A stretch of 48,579 bases of DNA from Planctomycetota bacterium (GTDB lineage: Bacteria > Planctomycetota > Phycisphaerae > Sedimentisphaerales > Anaerohalosphaeraceae). Each line of letters begins with the position of its first letter. Position 1 is the stretch's first letter. This document shows, piece after piece, positions 24,717 through 32,639 of this stretch. Below the pieces are notes generated by a model. That model was not told where the DNA came from. It worked only from the letters and a program-made list of their open reading frames with translations, and searched no databases. The translations under genes were made by a program, and so were the position numbers. Location: contig VRUI01000033.1 in assembly GCA_019456225.1 (NCBI GenBank), forward strand, positions 1 through 48,579, written 5' to 3'.

Positions 24717-24815
24717 TAACTCACCTTAAACCGCCGGCACTTCAGGATCAACCCTGTCGCTTTTGTTGTTTTTCACATAAATTTGTGAATGATTTTATTT
24801 TTTGTTTAAAAAAGA

Positions 24816-24843
24816 TTGACAACCTTACTCATCCGTGTATAAT
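24816..24843 (+). promoter_or_regulatory. Promoter of rplM-rpsI
   Basis: Perfect -35 TTGACA and perfect -10 TATAAT with a 16-bp spacer, 38 bp before the rplM start. The best sigma-70 promoter in the window, as expected for ribosomal genes. Confidence 0.85.
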
Positions 24844-24880
24844 AACTCGCTTTCTAAAATAGTGTTGGAGCTTTAAAATC

Positions 24881-25309
24881 ATGAAGTGTTATATAGCAAA
24901 AAAAGAAGATGTTGTCCACGGCTGGAAGCTTGTCGATGCCGATGATATGATCCTTGGACGTCTGGCTTGTAAAATCGCCCCTATCCTTATGGGCAAGACA
25001 AAGCCTACATACACCCCGCATGTTGATACGGGTGACTATGTAGTCGTTGTAAATGCCGCGAAGATAAGGGTTTCCGGCAACAAGGCTGACACGAAGGAGT
25101 ATCAGTACTATACCGGTTATCCCGGCGGTCAAAAGGCTAAGTCGTATGCGGATATGATGGAAACACAGCCGGAAAAGGTCATCAGTGAGGCCGTCAGGCG
25201 GATGCTTCCTAAGAATAAACTTGGCCGCGTAATGCTTTCAAAGCTGAAAGTTTTCAGCGGAGCCGAACATACGCATGCCGCTCAAAACCCGGAAAAAATT
25301 GAATTGTAA
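24881..25309 (+). CDS. rplM: 50S ribosomal protein L13
   Basis: Protein uL13 of the large ribosomal subunit, 142 aa, full length. Family stretches are visible: WKLVDADDMILGRLACKIA, YTPHVDTGDYVVVVNAAKI, RVSGNKADTKEYQYYTGYPG and the C-terminal AVRRMLPKNKLGRVMLSKLKV. GGAG lies 10 nt upstream of the ATG. It is followed 21 bp later by rpsI, the almost universal bacterial pair. Confidence 0.97.
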   Translation: MKCYIAKKEDVVHGWKLVDADDMILGRLACKIAPILMGKTKPTYTPHVDTGDYVVVVNAAKIRVSGNKADTKEYQYYTGYPGGQKAKSYADMMETQPEKVISEAVRRMLPKNKLGRVMLSKLKVFSGAEHTHAAQNPEKIEL

Positions 25310-25330
25310 TATTATTGAGAGAATATAAAA

Positions 25331-25840
25331 ATGGCTGAAAACGAAGCACAAGCCCCTCTAATCGATATCGGATCTGTTGCAGAAGTCAGTACTGAACAGG
25401 CTCCTGTTGCAATAACCCGCAATGTCGCAGCTCGCAGAAAAGTACCCGACCGCGGCGGCTTTATCTGGGGTCTTGGCAGACGCAAAAGCAGCGTAGCCCG
25501 CGTACGGATCAAACCCGGCGACGGCAAACTGCTCATCAACAAAAAAGAAGTAAGCGATTACTTTACGCAGGTCAAAGACAGAAACGATGTCGTTGCACCT
25601 CTTAAGATCGTCGACTGCATGAAGGCTTTTGACATCTACGTAAACGTCAAGGGCGGCGGCACTACCGGTCAGTCCGGTGCTGTTAGGCTCGGTATCGCAA
25701 GAGCTCTGGTTAACTACGATGAGACTATGCTTTTGAAACTTCGCGACAGCGGATACCTTACCCGTGACGGCCGTATGGTCGAGCGTAAGAAACCCGGTCA
25801 GCCCGGTGCAAGAAAGAGCTTCCAGTTCTCGAAGCGTTAA
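25331..25840 (+). CDS. rpsI: 30S ribosomal protein S9
   Basis: Protein uS9 of the small subunit, 169 aa. The conserved body starts at about residue 43 (IWGLGRRKSSVARVRIKPG) and ends with the basic tail VERKKPGQPGARKSFQFSKR that reaches into the decoding site. About 40 extra N-terminal residues (acidic, then basic) precede the body. The first codons AENEAQAPLIDIG show no known domain. Second gene of the rplM operon, closed by a strong terminator. Confidence 0.96.
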   Translation: MAENEAQAPLIDIGSVAEVSTEQAPVAITRNVAARRKVPDRGGFIWGLGRRKSSVARVRIKPGDGKLLINKKEVSDYFTQVKDRNDVVAPLKIVDCMKAFDIYVNVKGGGTTGQSGAVRLGIARALVNYDETMLLKLRDSGYLTRDGRMVERKKPGQPGARKSFQFSKR

Positions 25841-25862
25841 TTTTTATCCGATTGGATCTTTC

Positions 25863-25899
25863 AAACCGCTGGGCTGGAAAAGCTCGGCGGTTTTTTTTT
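25863..25899 (+). terminator. Intrinsic terminator of rplM-rpsI
   Basis: AAACCGCTGGGCT pairs with AGCTCGGCGGTTT (two G-U pairs) around a short loop and runs straight into nine T residues. Confidence 0.9.
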
Positions 25900-25934
25900 G
25901 GACTATATTCAAGCCAGATTGATATAAAGAAAAA

Positions 25935-26408
25935 GTAACCGTTCACAGTTTTTTTGACAGGATTACAGGATGAAAAAAAGATTATGAAAAATCATGTCAA
26001 TCCAAAAGAAATATTATTACTTGCGTAAGGTTAAAAATGCTGTATAGCGAACTGACATAAAAGATCATAGCCTGTGCTCATACGGTTTATAATAAAATGG
26101 GATACTGAAATCAGTTAGTAAAATTGTTAATCTCTTACAAATGAAATTGTGCGCTAGATGGTCACAAAATATTAATGCCTGAGCTTGACTTAATACTCGC
26201 CTGTTTGGTTCAGGCCAGGCCTGATTAAGGCACATGAAATTCAATTGGCCAATTTCTCGTTAGTACCGACAAGCCTGTCGGCCTGATTTTGAATTTTGCC
26301 AAAGATAAGGTAGAAATAAAACGAAAAGTTAAAGATTTATAATCATCCTGTTATCCTGTCAAAAAAGAAAGCTTAGAGTGATTAACAGGAAAAATCGTGA
26401 ACGGTTAC
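25935..26408. mobile_element. MITE-like element, long copy (474 bp)
   Basis: Perfect inverted ends GTAACCGTTCAC and an exact 8-bp target duplication AAGAAAAA at 25927-25934 and 26409-26416. The left and right parts match the 219-bp copy at 13378-13596. Two extra internal blocks (roughly 25992-26062 and 26107-26280) are present only here, so the short copy is probably a deletion derivative. No ORF of transposase size. The right end is 10 bp before the start codon of the next gene. Confidence 0.9.
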
Positions 26409-26418
26409 AAGAAAAATA

Positions 26419-27291
26419 ATGAGTATCGAAAATGACAAATTTAAAGGCACTGCGCTGATATTGGGCTCAAGCTGCATGTACAGCTTGATGGCCTGTTTGA
26501 TCAAGATCACAGCCGATAGCATCAGCTCTTACAGGATAGCGTTCGTACGATTTCTGTTCGGTTTGTGTTTATTTTGTATTTTGGTGCTTTCAGGCAAGCT
26601 AAAGCTAAAGTTCACTAACTGGGCATTGCTTACCGCACGCGGGATCATCGGCGGCACCGCGGTCTGGATCACTTATCTTGCAATCAAGGAACTCGGGATC
26701 GGCAAGGGGACGGTGATCATGTACTCGTACCCGGTGTACGCAAGCCTGTTCGGTGTGATCATTCTCAAGGAAAAATTGCGATTGACAAATTTCATATCAA
26801 TCGGCTGTGCACTGTGCGGGCTTTATCTGCTGGTCATGAAACCCGGCGAATCGCTGCTTGACGTCGGCAAATTTGAAATCATAGCGATAGTCGGCGCCGT
26901 TGCGGCGGGATTAACTGTTGCGATCATCAGGAAGCTGCACGAAACGGAATCAACTTTTGAGATATTCTTCGCCCAGTGCTTCTTTGGCGTTTTGCTTATG
27001 GTAATCCCTGCCAATATGGGCGATCAGTCTATCGATGCAAACGGTATAATCCTGCTGCTTGGCATCGCCGGCGCCGCCTTTGCCGGGCAGTTGATGATGA
27101 CGGAAGGTTTTCGGTATCTGCCGGTCAATATCGCTTCCATCCTTGGGATGGGTGAGTTGATATTGAACTACAGTATCGGTGTGGTCATTTTCAGCGAACC
27201 AACGAGTATGCGTTCGATTGCAGGTACCGCATTGATATTTGCTGCATGCGTTTGCAGCCTTCTTGGAAAAATCAACGGTGCTAAGAAATAA
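26419..27291 (+). CDS. EamA/DMT-family membrane transporter
   Basis: A 290-aa protein with ten predicted membrane helices in two homologous halves, the EamA (drug/metabolite transporter) layout. Typical stretches are ILGSSCMYSLMACLIKI in helix 1, WITYLAIKELGIGKGTVI and ASLFGVIILKEKL at the end of the first half, and the parallel MTEGFRYLPVNIASILGMGE in the second. Substrate unknown. The ATG follows the long MITE and its target duplication by 2 bp. No real ribosome site is present, so expression may depend on sequence brought by the element or be low. Confidence 0.88.
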   Translation: MSIENDKFKGTALILGSSCMYSLMACLIKITADSISSYRIAFVRFLFGLCLFCILVLSGKLKLKFTNWALLTARGIIGGTAVWITYLAIKELGIGKGTVIMYSYPVYASLFGVIILKEKLRLTNFISIGCALCGLYLLVMKPGESLLDVGKFEIIAIVGAVAAGLTVAIIRKLHETESTFEIFFAQCFFGVLLMVIPANMGDQSIDANGIILLLGIAGAAFAGQLMMTEGFRYLPVNIASILGMGELILNYSIGVVIFSEPTSMRSIAGTALIFAACVCSLLGKINGAKK

Positions 27292-27294
27292 TTA

Positions 27295-27322
27295 GTGACA
27301 AATCTTGCCGATGCGTTATGAT
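27295..27322 (+). promoter_or_regulatory. Candidate promoter of argC
   Basis: GTGACA, 16-bp spacer, TATGAT, 37 bp upstream of the argC start. Confidence 0.55.
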
Positions 27323-27359
27323 GATTGGCGGATTTTATAATGTTTGAAAGGAAATGAAA

Positions 27360-28367
27360 ATGATACGAGTAGCGATAATCGGGGCAAGCGGGTATACGGG
27401 TGTTGAGGCTATCGAGATACTTTTGCTCCATAGCGCCGCGGAGCTTACATATCTGACCGCCCTGCCGGACGAGTGCGCCCATGTTGCAGATACCTTCGGC
27501 CAGCTGCGGGGTCGGCTGGATATGATGATCGAGCCGCTGGACCTTGACGTGCTTAGCCAAAAAGCGGATGTGGCACTGTGCTGTCTGCCTCATAAAGTTT
27601 CCATGGGATTCGTTCCCAAGCTGCTCGATGCCGGTGTTAAGGTTATCGACTTTAGTGCCGACTACCGGATCAAAGATGTTGACGTCTATGAGAAATTCTA
27701 CCAGGAGCATACCGACCAGGATAATCTCGCTCATGCGGTTTATGGTCTGCCGGAACTCTTCCGGGATCAGATCAAAGACGCCAGGTTGATCGCAAACCCC
27801 GGATGCTTTCCGACCGGAGCGTCTCTTGCGATAGCCCCGCTGCTCAAAGCCGGGCTTATCGACGTGAGCGATATTATCGTAAGCTCGGTGACGGGAGCAT
27901 CGGGTGCGGGCAAAAACCCGTCGCCGGTTTTTCACTTTCCAAACATGAACGAAAATGTATTCGCTTACGGAATCGGCGCACACAGGCATATGCCCGAGAT
28001 CGAACAAGTCACTTCGGAAGTTGCCGGCAAACAAACGACTGTTCTCTTTCAGCCGCATGTTGCATCTTTCGACCGGGGGATACTTTCGTCGGTATATTGC
28101 AAACCGACAGGCAAAGTTACGCAGGAATCGCTGCTGGAACTTTATAACGATTTCTATTCCGGTGAAACTTTTGTATCGGTACTGACCGGAACGCCAAAAC
28201 TGAAAGACGTTGCCAGGAGCAATTACTGCCAGGTCTTCCCGACATTGTCAAAGGGCCGGATCGTATGTTTTTCGGTAATCGACAACCTGATCAAAGGCGC
28301 ATCGGGACAGGCGATACAGAATATGAATATCATGTTCGGATTGGATGAAACGCTTGGACTGAAGTAA
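27360..28367 (+). CDS. argC: N-acetyl-gamma-glutamyl-phosphate reductase (ArgC)
   Basis: Third step of arginine biosynthesis: NADPH-dependent reduction of N-acetyl-glutamyl phosphate to the semialdehyde. The 335-aa protein has the nucleotide-binding GASGYTGVE near the N-terminus, catalytic Cys149 in ANPGCFPTGA, SSVTGASGAGKNP, HRHMPEIEQ and FQPHVASFDRGI, all conserved in ArgC. AGGA lies 7 nt before ATG 27360; the ATG at 27354 is only 1 nt from it and is less likely. Together with argJ at 29.5 kb it forms part of a dispersed arginine cluster. Confidence 0.94.
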   Translation: MIRVAIIGASGYTGVEAIEILLLHSAAELTYLTALPDECAHVADTFGQLRGRLDMMIEPLDLDVLSQKADVALCCLPHKVSMGFVPKLLDAGVKVIDFSADYRIKDVDVYEKFYQEHTDQDNLAHAVYGLPELFRDQIKDARLIANPGCFPTGASLAIAPLLKAGLIDVSDIIVSSVTGASGAGKNPSPVFHFPNMNENVFAYGIGAHRHMPEIEQVTSEVAGKQTTVLFQPHVASFDRGILSSVYCKPTGKVTQESLLELYNDFYSGETFVSVLTGTPKLKDVARSNYCQVFPTLSKGRIVCFSVIDNLIKGASGQAIQNMNIMFGLDETLGLK

Positions 28368-28387
28368 GTCCAAAATCGCAGAACGTA

Positions 28388-28414
28388 GATTCCCGCCTTC
28401 GCGGGAATGACAAG
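28388..28414 (+). repeat. REP-like palindrome (copy 2)
   Basis: GATTCCCGCCTTCGCGGGAA followed by TGACAAG, directly before the amidase gene. Confidence 0.8.
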
Positions 28415-28425
28415 ATGGATTGATT

Positions 28426-29274
28426 ATGGAAAGCGGAAAATTAAAAGTTGCGACTTGTCAGTTTGCTGTCAATGGCTCGGTTGAGCATAACTCTGGTAAG
28501 ATCCAGATGCTTATGCGGCAGGCTAAAGACGGCGGTGCGGATATTGTGCATTTTTCTGAGTGTGCTCTGAGCGGGTATGCCGGGGTCGATTTTGAGAGTT
28601 TCGACGGTTACGACTGGGAGTTTTTGCGGGCAGAGATCAAAAAGATCATGGCCCTTGCCGGCAAACTTAATATCTGGGTTGTGCTGGGTTCCAGCCATCA
28701 ACTGACCGAACCTAACAAACCGCATAACAGTTTGTATCTGATAAACCCAGACGGCGAAATTGCAGATCGATACGACAAACGCTTTTGCATCGGCAAAGAA
28801 ATGCCACACTACACGCCGGGAAACCGGTTTGTTAATTTTACAATTAATGGGGTTGTTTGCTCGCTGCTGATATGCTTTGATCTGCGGTTTCCGGAAATAT
28901 ATCGGGAACTAAAAAAGCAAGGCGTCCAGTGCATCCTCCAGTCATTCTATAATGCCCGCCAGCAGGGCCCAAGCATCCACACAGACATAATGCAGCAATC
29001 AATGCAATGCCGTGCAGCGACGAATTATTTCTGGGTGTCGATGACAAACTCGAGCGGCTGGTTCTGTCCATACGCGTCATGCTTTATCCGGCCGGACGGG
29101 AAAATAATCGCAAAACTCGAAGACCACAAAGACGGAATAACGATAAACACAGCAGACACCACCGAAGAACACTACGACCCGTCAAAGGATTTCAGACAGA
29201 TGGCGATGGATGGAATGTTGAGTAATGGTGCGTCAATTGAGGATACACGGTCAAATAATGTGAAAGAACTGTAG
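28426..29274 (+). CDS. Carbon-nitrogen hydrolase (nitrilase superfamily amidase)
   Basis: A 282-aa cytoplasmic amidohydrolase. The catalytic triad is visible: Glu45 in VHFSECALSGY, Lys118 in YDKRFCIGKE and Cys150 in SLLICFDLRFPE. The second conserved Glu lies just after the cysteine. The family cleaves amide bonds in ureas, omega-amides or small peptides; the substrate here is unknown. Position between argC and argJ could hint at nitrogen or arginine metabolism, but the flanking spacers are independent repeats, so an operon is not shown. ATG 28426 has no strong ribosome site; an in-frame TTG at 28420 is the only other start. Confidence 0.85.
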   Translation: MESGKLKVATCQFAVNGSVEHNSGKIQMLMRQAKDGGADIVHFSECALSGYAGVDFESFDGYDWEFLRAEIKKIMALAGKLNIWVVLGSSHQLTEPNKPHNSLYLINPDGEIADRYDKRFCIGKEMPHYTPGNRFVNFTINGVVCSLLICFDLRFPEIYRELKKQGVQCILQSFYNARQQGPSIHTDIMQQSMQCRAATNYFWVSMTNSSGWFCPYASCFIRPDGKIIAKLEDHKDGITINTADTTEEHYDPSKDFRQMAMDGMLSNGASIEDTRSNNVKEL

Positions 29275-29283
29275 CCCCCAAAC

Positions 29284-29308
29284 TGTCATTCCCGCGAAGG
29301 CGGGAATC
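29284..29308 (-). repeat. REP-like palindrome (copy 3, inverted)
   Basis: TGTCATTCCCGCGAAGGCGG followed by GAATC. Opposite orientation to copies 2 and 4; forms a head-to-head pair with copy 4. Confidence 0.8.
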
Positions 29309-29402
29309 TAAAACTATGCGATATTATTGCGTGTACATTATGGCGAATCGTAAAAACGGAACGATTTATACGAAAAGATTAAATAAAAATAGTAACGTGT
29401 GG

Positions 29403-29427
29403 ATTCCCGCCTTCGCGGGAATGACAT
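29403..29427 (+). repeat. REP-like palindrome (copy 4)
   Basis: ATTCCCGCCTTCGCGGGAAT followed by GACAT, 33 bp before the argJ start. Confidence 0.8.
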
Positions 29428-29459
29428 GTTTAGAATGATAGTTTATTGAGGTGTTTATT

Positions 29460-30662
29460 ATGGCAAACAATACAATAACATCACCGAAGGGTTTTTTGGC
29501 TGCTGGGCTTTCCAGCGGGGTTAAGCGGTCTGGTAAGCCTGATATTGGCGTGATCGTTTGTCTGGGCGGGGCTAAGGCGGCTGCTGTTTTTACTACCAAC
29601 AAAGTGTTCGCCGCTCCTGTCAGCATTTGCAAAAAGCATGTTAAGAGCGGTAAGGTCTTTGCTGCTGTGGTGAACTCGGGCAATGCTAATGCTTGTACCG
29701 GGACGAAGGGGTTTAATGATGCCATTGAAATGTGTTCGACGACCGCCAGGCTGATCGGTTGCGATCCGCACCACGTGCTTATCGCTTCTACCGGGATCAT
29801 CGGTGAGCCTATGCCTATTGCCAAGGTTACCAGGGGAATAAAAAAGGCATTCGAAAAAACCTCCGACAGTGCAAAGGCGGGCCTCGATTTTGCCAGGGCG
29901 ATGATGACGACCGACACACGGCCCAAGCAAGCGGCGACAACGTTTAAGATTTCCGGCAAGGATGTAACCATCGCAGCTACCGCAAAAGGGGCCGGGATGA
30001 TCGGGCCTAATATGGCGACGACTATATGTGTGATCACGACCGATGTGGCGATAAGCAAGCCGCTACTCGCCAAGGCTCTGAAAGAAGCTATCGGCCAGTC
30101 GCTAAACCGGCTGACTGTTGACGGCCATCAGAGTACTAACGATACGGCGATGATACTCGCCTCGGGAGCAGCCGAAAACAGGCCCATCACAAGCCAGTGC
30201 CCGCGATACAAAAAATTTGCGAAGGAACTTCGAGAGATCTGCTGCGACCTGGCAAAACAAATGGCCCTGGACGCCGAAGGCGCAACGCGGATGTTTACGG
30301 TAACAGTAAACGGAGCGGCGACAAAAACAGACGCCGCCAAAGCCGCACGAGCAGTCGCCGACTATGACCTGGTCAAATGCGCCATCCACGGAGCAGACCC
30401 GAACTGGGGAAGGATCGTCTGCGCGGTAGGCTCATGCGGAGTAAAACTGAATCCCGAAAAATTGTCCTGCAAGATCGGAGACATAACGGTATTTAGAAAC
30501 GGCCAGCCAACAAAGTTTGACGCAAAAAAGGCAAGCAAGATAATCGCGAAAAAAGAACACACAATAACGATCAACCTCGGCACAGGAAAAGCAACAGACT
30601 TCTGCTACGGCTGCGACCTAAGCAAAGATTACGTAACAATAAACGCAGATTACCACACTTGA
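29460..30662 (+). CDS. argJ: Glutamate N-acetyltransferase / amino-acid acetyltransferase (ArgJ)
   Basis: Transfers the acetyl group from N-acetylornithine to glutamate, recycling acetate in arginine biosynthesis. The 400-aa precursor cleaves itself between Ala186 and Thr187 in GPNMATTICV, freeing the Thr nucleophile of the beta chain. Other family stretches are VVNSGNANACTG, TDTRPKQA, VDGHQSTNDT, GADPNWGRIVCAVG and the C-terminal DYVTINADYHT. ATG 29460 has GAGG 8 nt upstream; a GTG at 29451 overlaps that site. Whether it also uses acetyl-CoA for the first step cannot be read from sequence. Confidence 0.95.
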   Translation: MANNTITSPKGFLAAGLSSGVKRSGKPDIGVIVCLGGAKAAAVFTTNKVFAAPVSICKKHVKSGKVFAAVVNSGNANACTGTKGFNDAIEMCSTTARLIGCDPHHVLIASTGIIGEPMPIAKVTRGIKKAFEKTSDSAKAGLDFARAMMTTDTRPKQAATTFKISGKDVTIAATAKGAGMIGPNMATTICVITTDVAISKPLLAKALKEAIGQSLNRLTVDGHQSTNDTAMILASGAAENRPITSQCPRYKKFAKELREICCDLAKQMALDAEGATRMFTVTVNGAATKTDAAKAARAVADYDLVKCAIHGADPNWGRIVCAVGSCGVKLNPEKLSCKIGDITVFRNGQPTKFDAKKASKIIAKKEHTITINLGTGKATDFCYGCDLSKDYVTINADYHT

Positions 30663-30695
30663 AAAATTTCTTTGTAAGTCGATAAAGGATAATTT

Positions 30696-31208
30696 ATGGA
30701 AAACCAGGACGAGATTGTTATTACCTTAAGCAGGAAAAAAACTTTTTTAATGGCGATTGGCTCTTTAGGCTTTGTCATTGCCGGAGTTTGGGTGTTGATG
30801 CTTGGGGCGATAGGTGTTGGGATTGTGTGTATACTCTTTTTCGGCTTTTGTTTAATATGTGCGATAAATAAACTTTTTGAAACTTCTGCCGGACTTGTGC
30901 TTAATGATCAAGGTTTCTATAATAATTCATGTGGTTTGCCGGAAGTTTTCGTTCCCTGGGCAGAGGTTGTTGGGATTGTTGAATTTGAGGTCAGTGGTAT
31001 AAAAACCATTTCGATATTTGTCAATGATCCGGATAAATATGTCGGTCGCGGAAATCTGGTACAAAGGCTGTTAAATCGTGATCAATTAAAATCGACGGAT
31101 ACGCCAATTAGTATCTCAGCACATATATTAAACATTGACCATGATCAATTATTTTCAACTTTTGAAAGTTATGTTAAAAATTACTGCGATTTAGAATTAG
31201 AACAATGA
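30696..31208 (+). CDS. STM3941-like membrane protein
   Basis: A 170-aa protein with two membrane helices (about 17-35 and 38-58), followed by a soluble PH-like domain containing AGLVLNDQGFYNNSCGLPEVF, VPWAEVVGI and an IFVNDPDKYV stretch. This order (helices, then a tryptophan-bearing strand, then a DP-K-Y segment) matches the STM3941 family of unknown function. AAGGA lies before the ATG. Its stop overlaps the queE start as ATGA, so the two are translationally coupled, although no functional link is known. Confidence 0.75.
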   Translation: MENQDEIVITLSRKKTFLMAIGSLGFVIAGVWVLMLGAIGVGIVCILFFGFCLICAINKLFETSAGLVLNDQGFYNNSCGLPEVFVPWAEVVGIVEFEVSGIKTISIFVNDPDKYVGRGNLVQRLLNRDQLKSTDTPISISAHILNIDHDQLFSTFESYVKNYCDLELEQ

Positions 31209-31879
31209 TAATAAACGAAATATTCTATTCATTACAGGGCGAAGGTTCTCTCGCCGGGGTTCCTTCTGTATTTGTTCGTCTTGCAGGCTGTCCTTTACGC
31301 TGCGTTTGGTGTGATACCAAGTATGCATGGGACAAATCAGCCGGTGAGGAGATGAGTATTGAGGCTGTTAAGGCGAAGGTGCTTGCCTTTGAGGTTCGCC
31401 ATATAGTGATCACAGGCGGCGAGCCGTTGGTTAATGATGAGTTGATCGCGCTGATCGATGCGATCGGCGACCCTTCGCTGCATATTACTATCGAAACCAG
31501 CGGGATCGAGTATGTCGCCTCGCTTAAGTGTGATCTCATGAGCATCAGCCCGAAGCTTTCTAACTCGATTTCGGCAGAGGCGGCTGATGCGCTTGAAATC
31601 GATCCCCTGAATATCGATGCGATGCAGCGGCTTATTGACGAGTATGATTATCAGATCAAATTCGTCGTTGACGCACCGGCCGATCTTGACGAGATCGCCG
31701 CCGTTATCGCCAAGCTTAAAAACGTAAACCCGTATAAGATAATGCTGATGCCGCAGGCGGCCACCAAAACAGAGTATGTAAACAAGCTGCCGATGGTCGC
31801 AGAGATCGCCAAAAATACCGGTTTTGCCCTTTCGCCCCGGCTCCAGGTGCAGCTTTGGGGCAATAGCAGGGGAAAATAA
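31205..31879 (+). CDS. queE: 7-carboxy-7-deazaguanine synthase (QueE)
   Basis: Radical SAM enzyme that contracts carboxy-tetrahydropterin to 7-carboxy-7-deazaguanine on the way to queuosine. The 224-aa protein has the iron-sulfur motif C29-x3-C33-x2-C36 (CPLRCVWCDTKYAW), the N-terminal NEIFYSLQGEGSLAG substrate loop and the ITGGEP SAM-binding motif. Length and motifs fit the standard form. Other queuosine genes (queC, queD) are not in the window. Overlaps the preceding gene by 4 nt. Confidence 0.93.
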   Translation: MIINEIFYSLQGEGSLAGVPSVFVRLAGCPLRCVWCDTKYAWDKSAGEEMSIEAVKAKVLAFEVRHIVITGGEPLVNDELIALIDAIGDPSLHITIETSGIEYVASLKCDLMSISPKLSNSISAEAADALEIDPLNIDAMQRLIDEYDYQIKFVVDAPADLDEIAAVIAKLKNVNPYKIMLMPQAATKTEYVNKLPMVAEIAKNTGFALSPRLQVQLWGNSRGK

Positions 31880-31910
31880 CGGTAAAATTGCAGAAATGGG
31901 CAAAAAAGGC

Positions 31911-31938
31911 TTGCAGAATGTGGATTTGCCCGTAAAAT
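31911..31938 (+). promoter_or_regulatory. Promoter of tRNA-Leu
   Basis: TTGCAG, 16-bp spacer, TAAAAT, with the tRNA starting 18 bp after the -10 box. Confidence 0.6.
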
Positions 31939-31955
31939 ATGCACTTCCAAAACCT

Positions 31956-32039
31956 GCCCGGGTGGCGGAACTGGCAGACGCGCTAGCTTGAGGGGCTAGT
32001 TGGGGCAACTCAGTGGAGGTTCGAATCCTCTCCCGGGCA
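31956..32039 (+). tRNA. tRNA-Leu (anticodon GAG)
   Basis: Cloverleaf is complete. The acceptor stem GCCCGGG pairs with CCCGGGC, followed by discriminator A. The anticodon stem CTAGC/GCTAG closes the loop TTGAGGG, giving anticodon GAG, which reads CTC and CTT. A long variable arm follows, as in class II tRNAs, and the T arm is GGAGG-TTCGAAT-CCTCT. The 3' CCA is not encoded. Confidence 0.97.
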
Positions 32040-32046
32040 CTAATTT

Positions 32047-32090
32047 AAAGCTCAATATTACGGTTTAAACCAAAGTATTGAGCTTTTTTT
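32047..32090 (+). terminator. Intrinsic terminator after tRNA-Leu
   Basis: AAAGCTCAATA pairs with TATTGAGCTTT and continues into a T run, 8 bp after the tRNA. Confidence 0.85.
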
Positions 32091-32180
32091 ACGCCCAAAA
32101 ATAAAACCACTGTGAAAATAAATGTGAAATAATTGTGTGGGTTTTGATTCTTGAATTAGTTTCAGGTTAAATGTTTGCAA

Positions 32181-32216
32181 AAAGAAAGGGCTGTGAATTT
32201 TTGGTTCACAGCCCTT
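32181..32216 (-). terminator. Intrinsic terminator of the 39-aa gene
   Basis: Perfect 12-bp stem AAGGGCTGTGAA/TTCACAGCCCTT with a 7-nt loop. Read on the minus strand it is followed by TCTTTTTG, and it lies about 38 bp after the stop of the small minus-strand gene. Confidence 0.8.
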
Positions 32217-32253
32217 GTGAGTTTAATCGGCAATAGTGGCAATTTCAGCCAGG

Positions 32254-32373
32254 TTAGGAGGCAATTGCTGCGGCTTTGCGTTCACGCTCTCTTGTCTTAC
32301 GATTGGAATTGGCCGCACGCGTTTTCAGTTGATTTGTTCGTCTTTTATTAATTTTATCTCTACGTCGTCCCAT
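32254..32373 (-). CDS. 39-aa strongly basic small protein
   Basis: A short gene of 39 codons plus stop. It begins MGRRRDKINKRRTNQLKTRA and ends RERERKAAAIAS. About 15 of 39 residues are Arg or Lys, with no hydrophobic segment, which suggests binding to RNA, ribosomes or DNA. AAAGGGA lies 6 nt before the ATG, and a strong intrinsic terminator follows the stop, so the unit is complete. I do not recognise the family; it does not match bTHX. It lies alone, opposite to its neighbours, behind the tRNA-Leu terminator. Confidence 0.7.
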   Translation of the reverse strand: MGRRRDKINKRRTNQLKTRAANSNRKTRERERKAAAIAS

Positions 32374-32639
32374 AAAAATTCCCTTTCAGTGTTTTTATCA
32401 AACCTGCCACGCTGCGGAAGGTTTCATAGCAAATAAAGCATTTTCAGTATTACAGCCTGCCTATAATACACATCCTCGAATTATAAGCACCAGGCAAGGC
32501 AAAAGCAATGATTTTTTTGGGAAATCGAATATAAACTAACATTTCCAATTAAAAGGTATTGTCGCTTGACTGGTTTGGATGGTCTGGATATTATGACGAG
32601 TGTAAATACGTGAGACATATTCAATATACAGGAGATAAA

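Larger units (their letters stand above)
24193..24880. other. Intergenic region with hairpin, gene remnant and rplM promoter
   Basis: Contains a CCGCCTTACGGCGG palindrome (24190-24203), an 8-bp-stem hairpin TCTCCCGG/CCGGGAGA at 24367-24390 followed by CTTTT, a broken gene end (24477-24716) and the rplM promoter (24816-24843). Confidence 0.6.
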
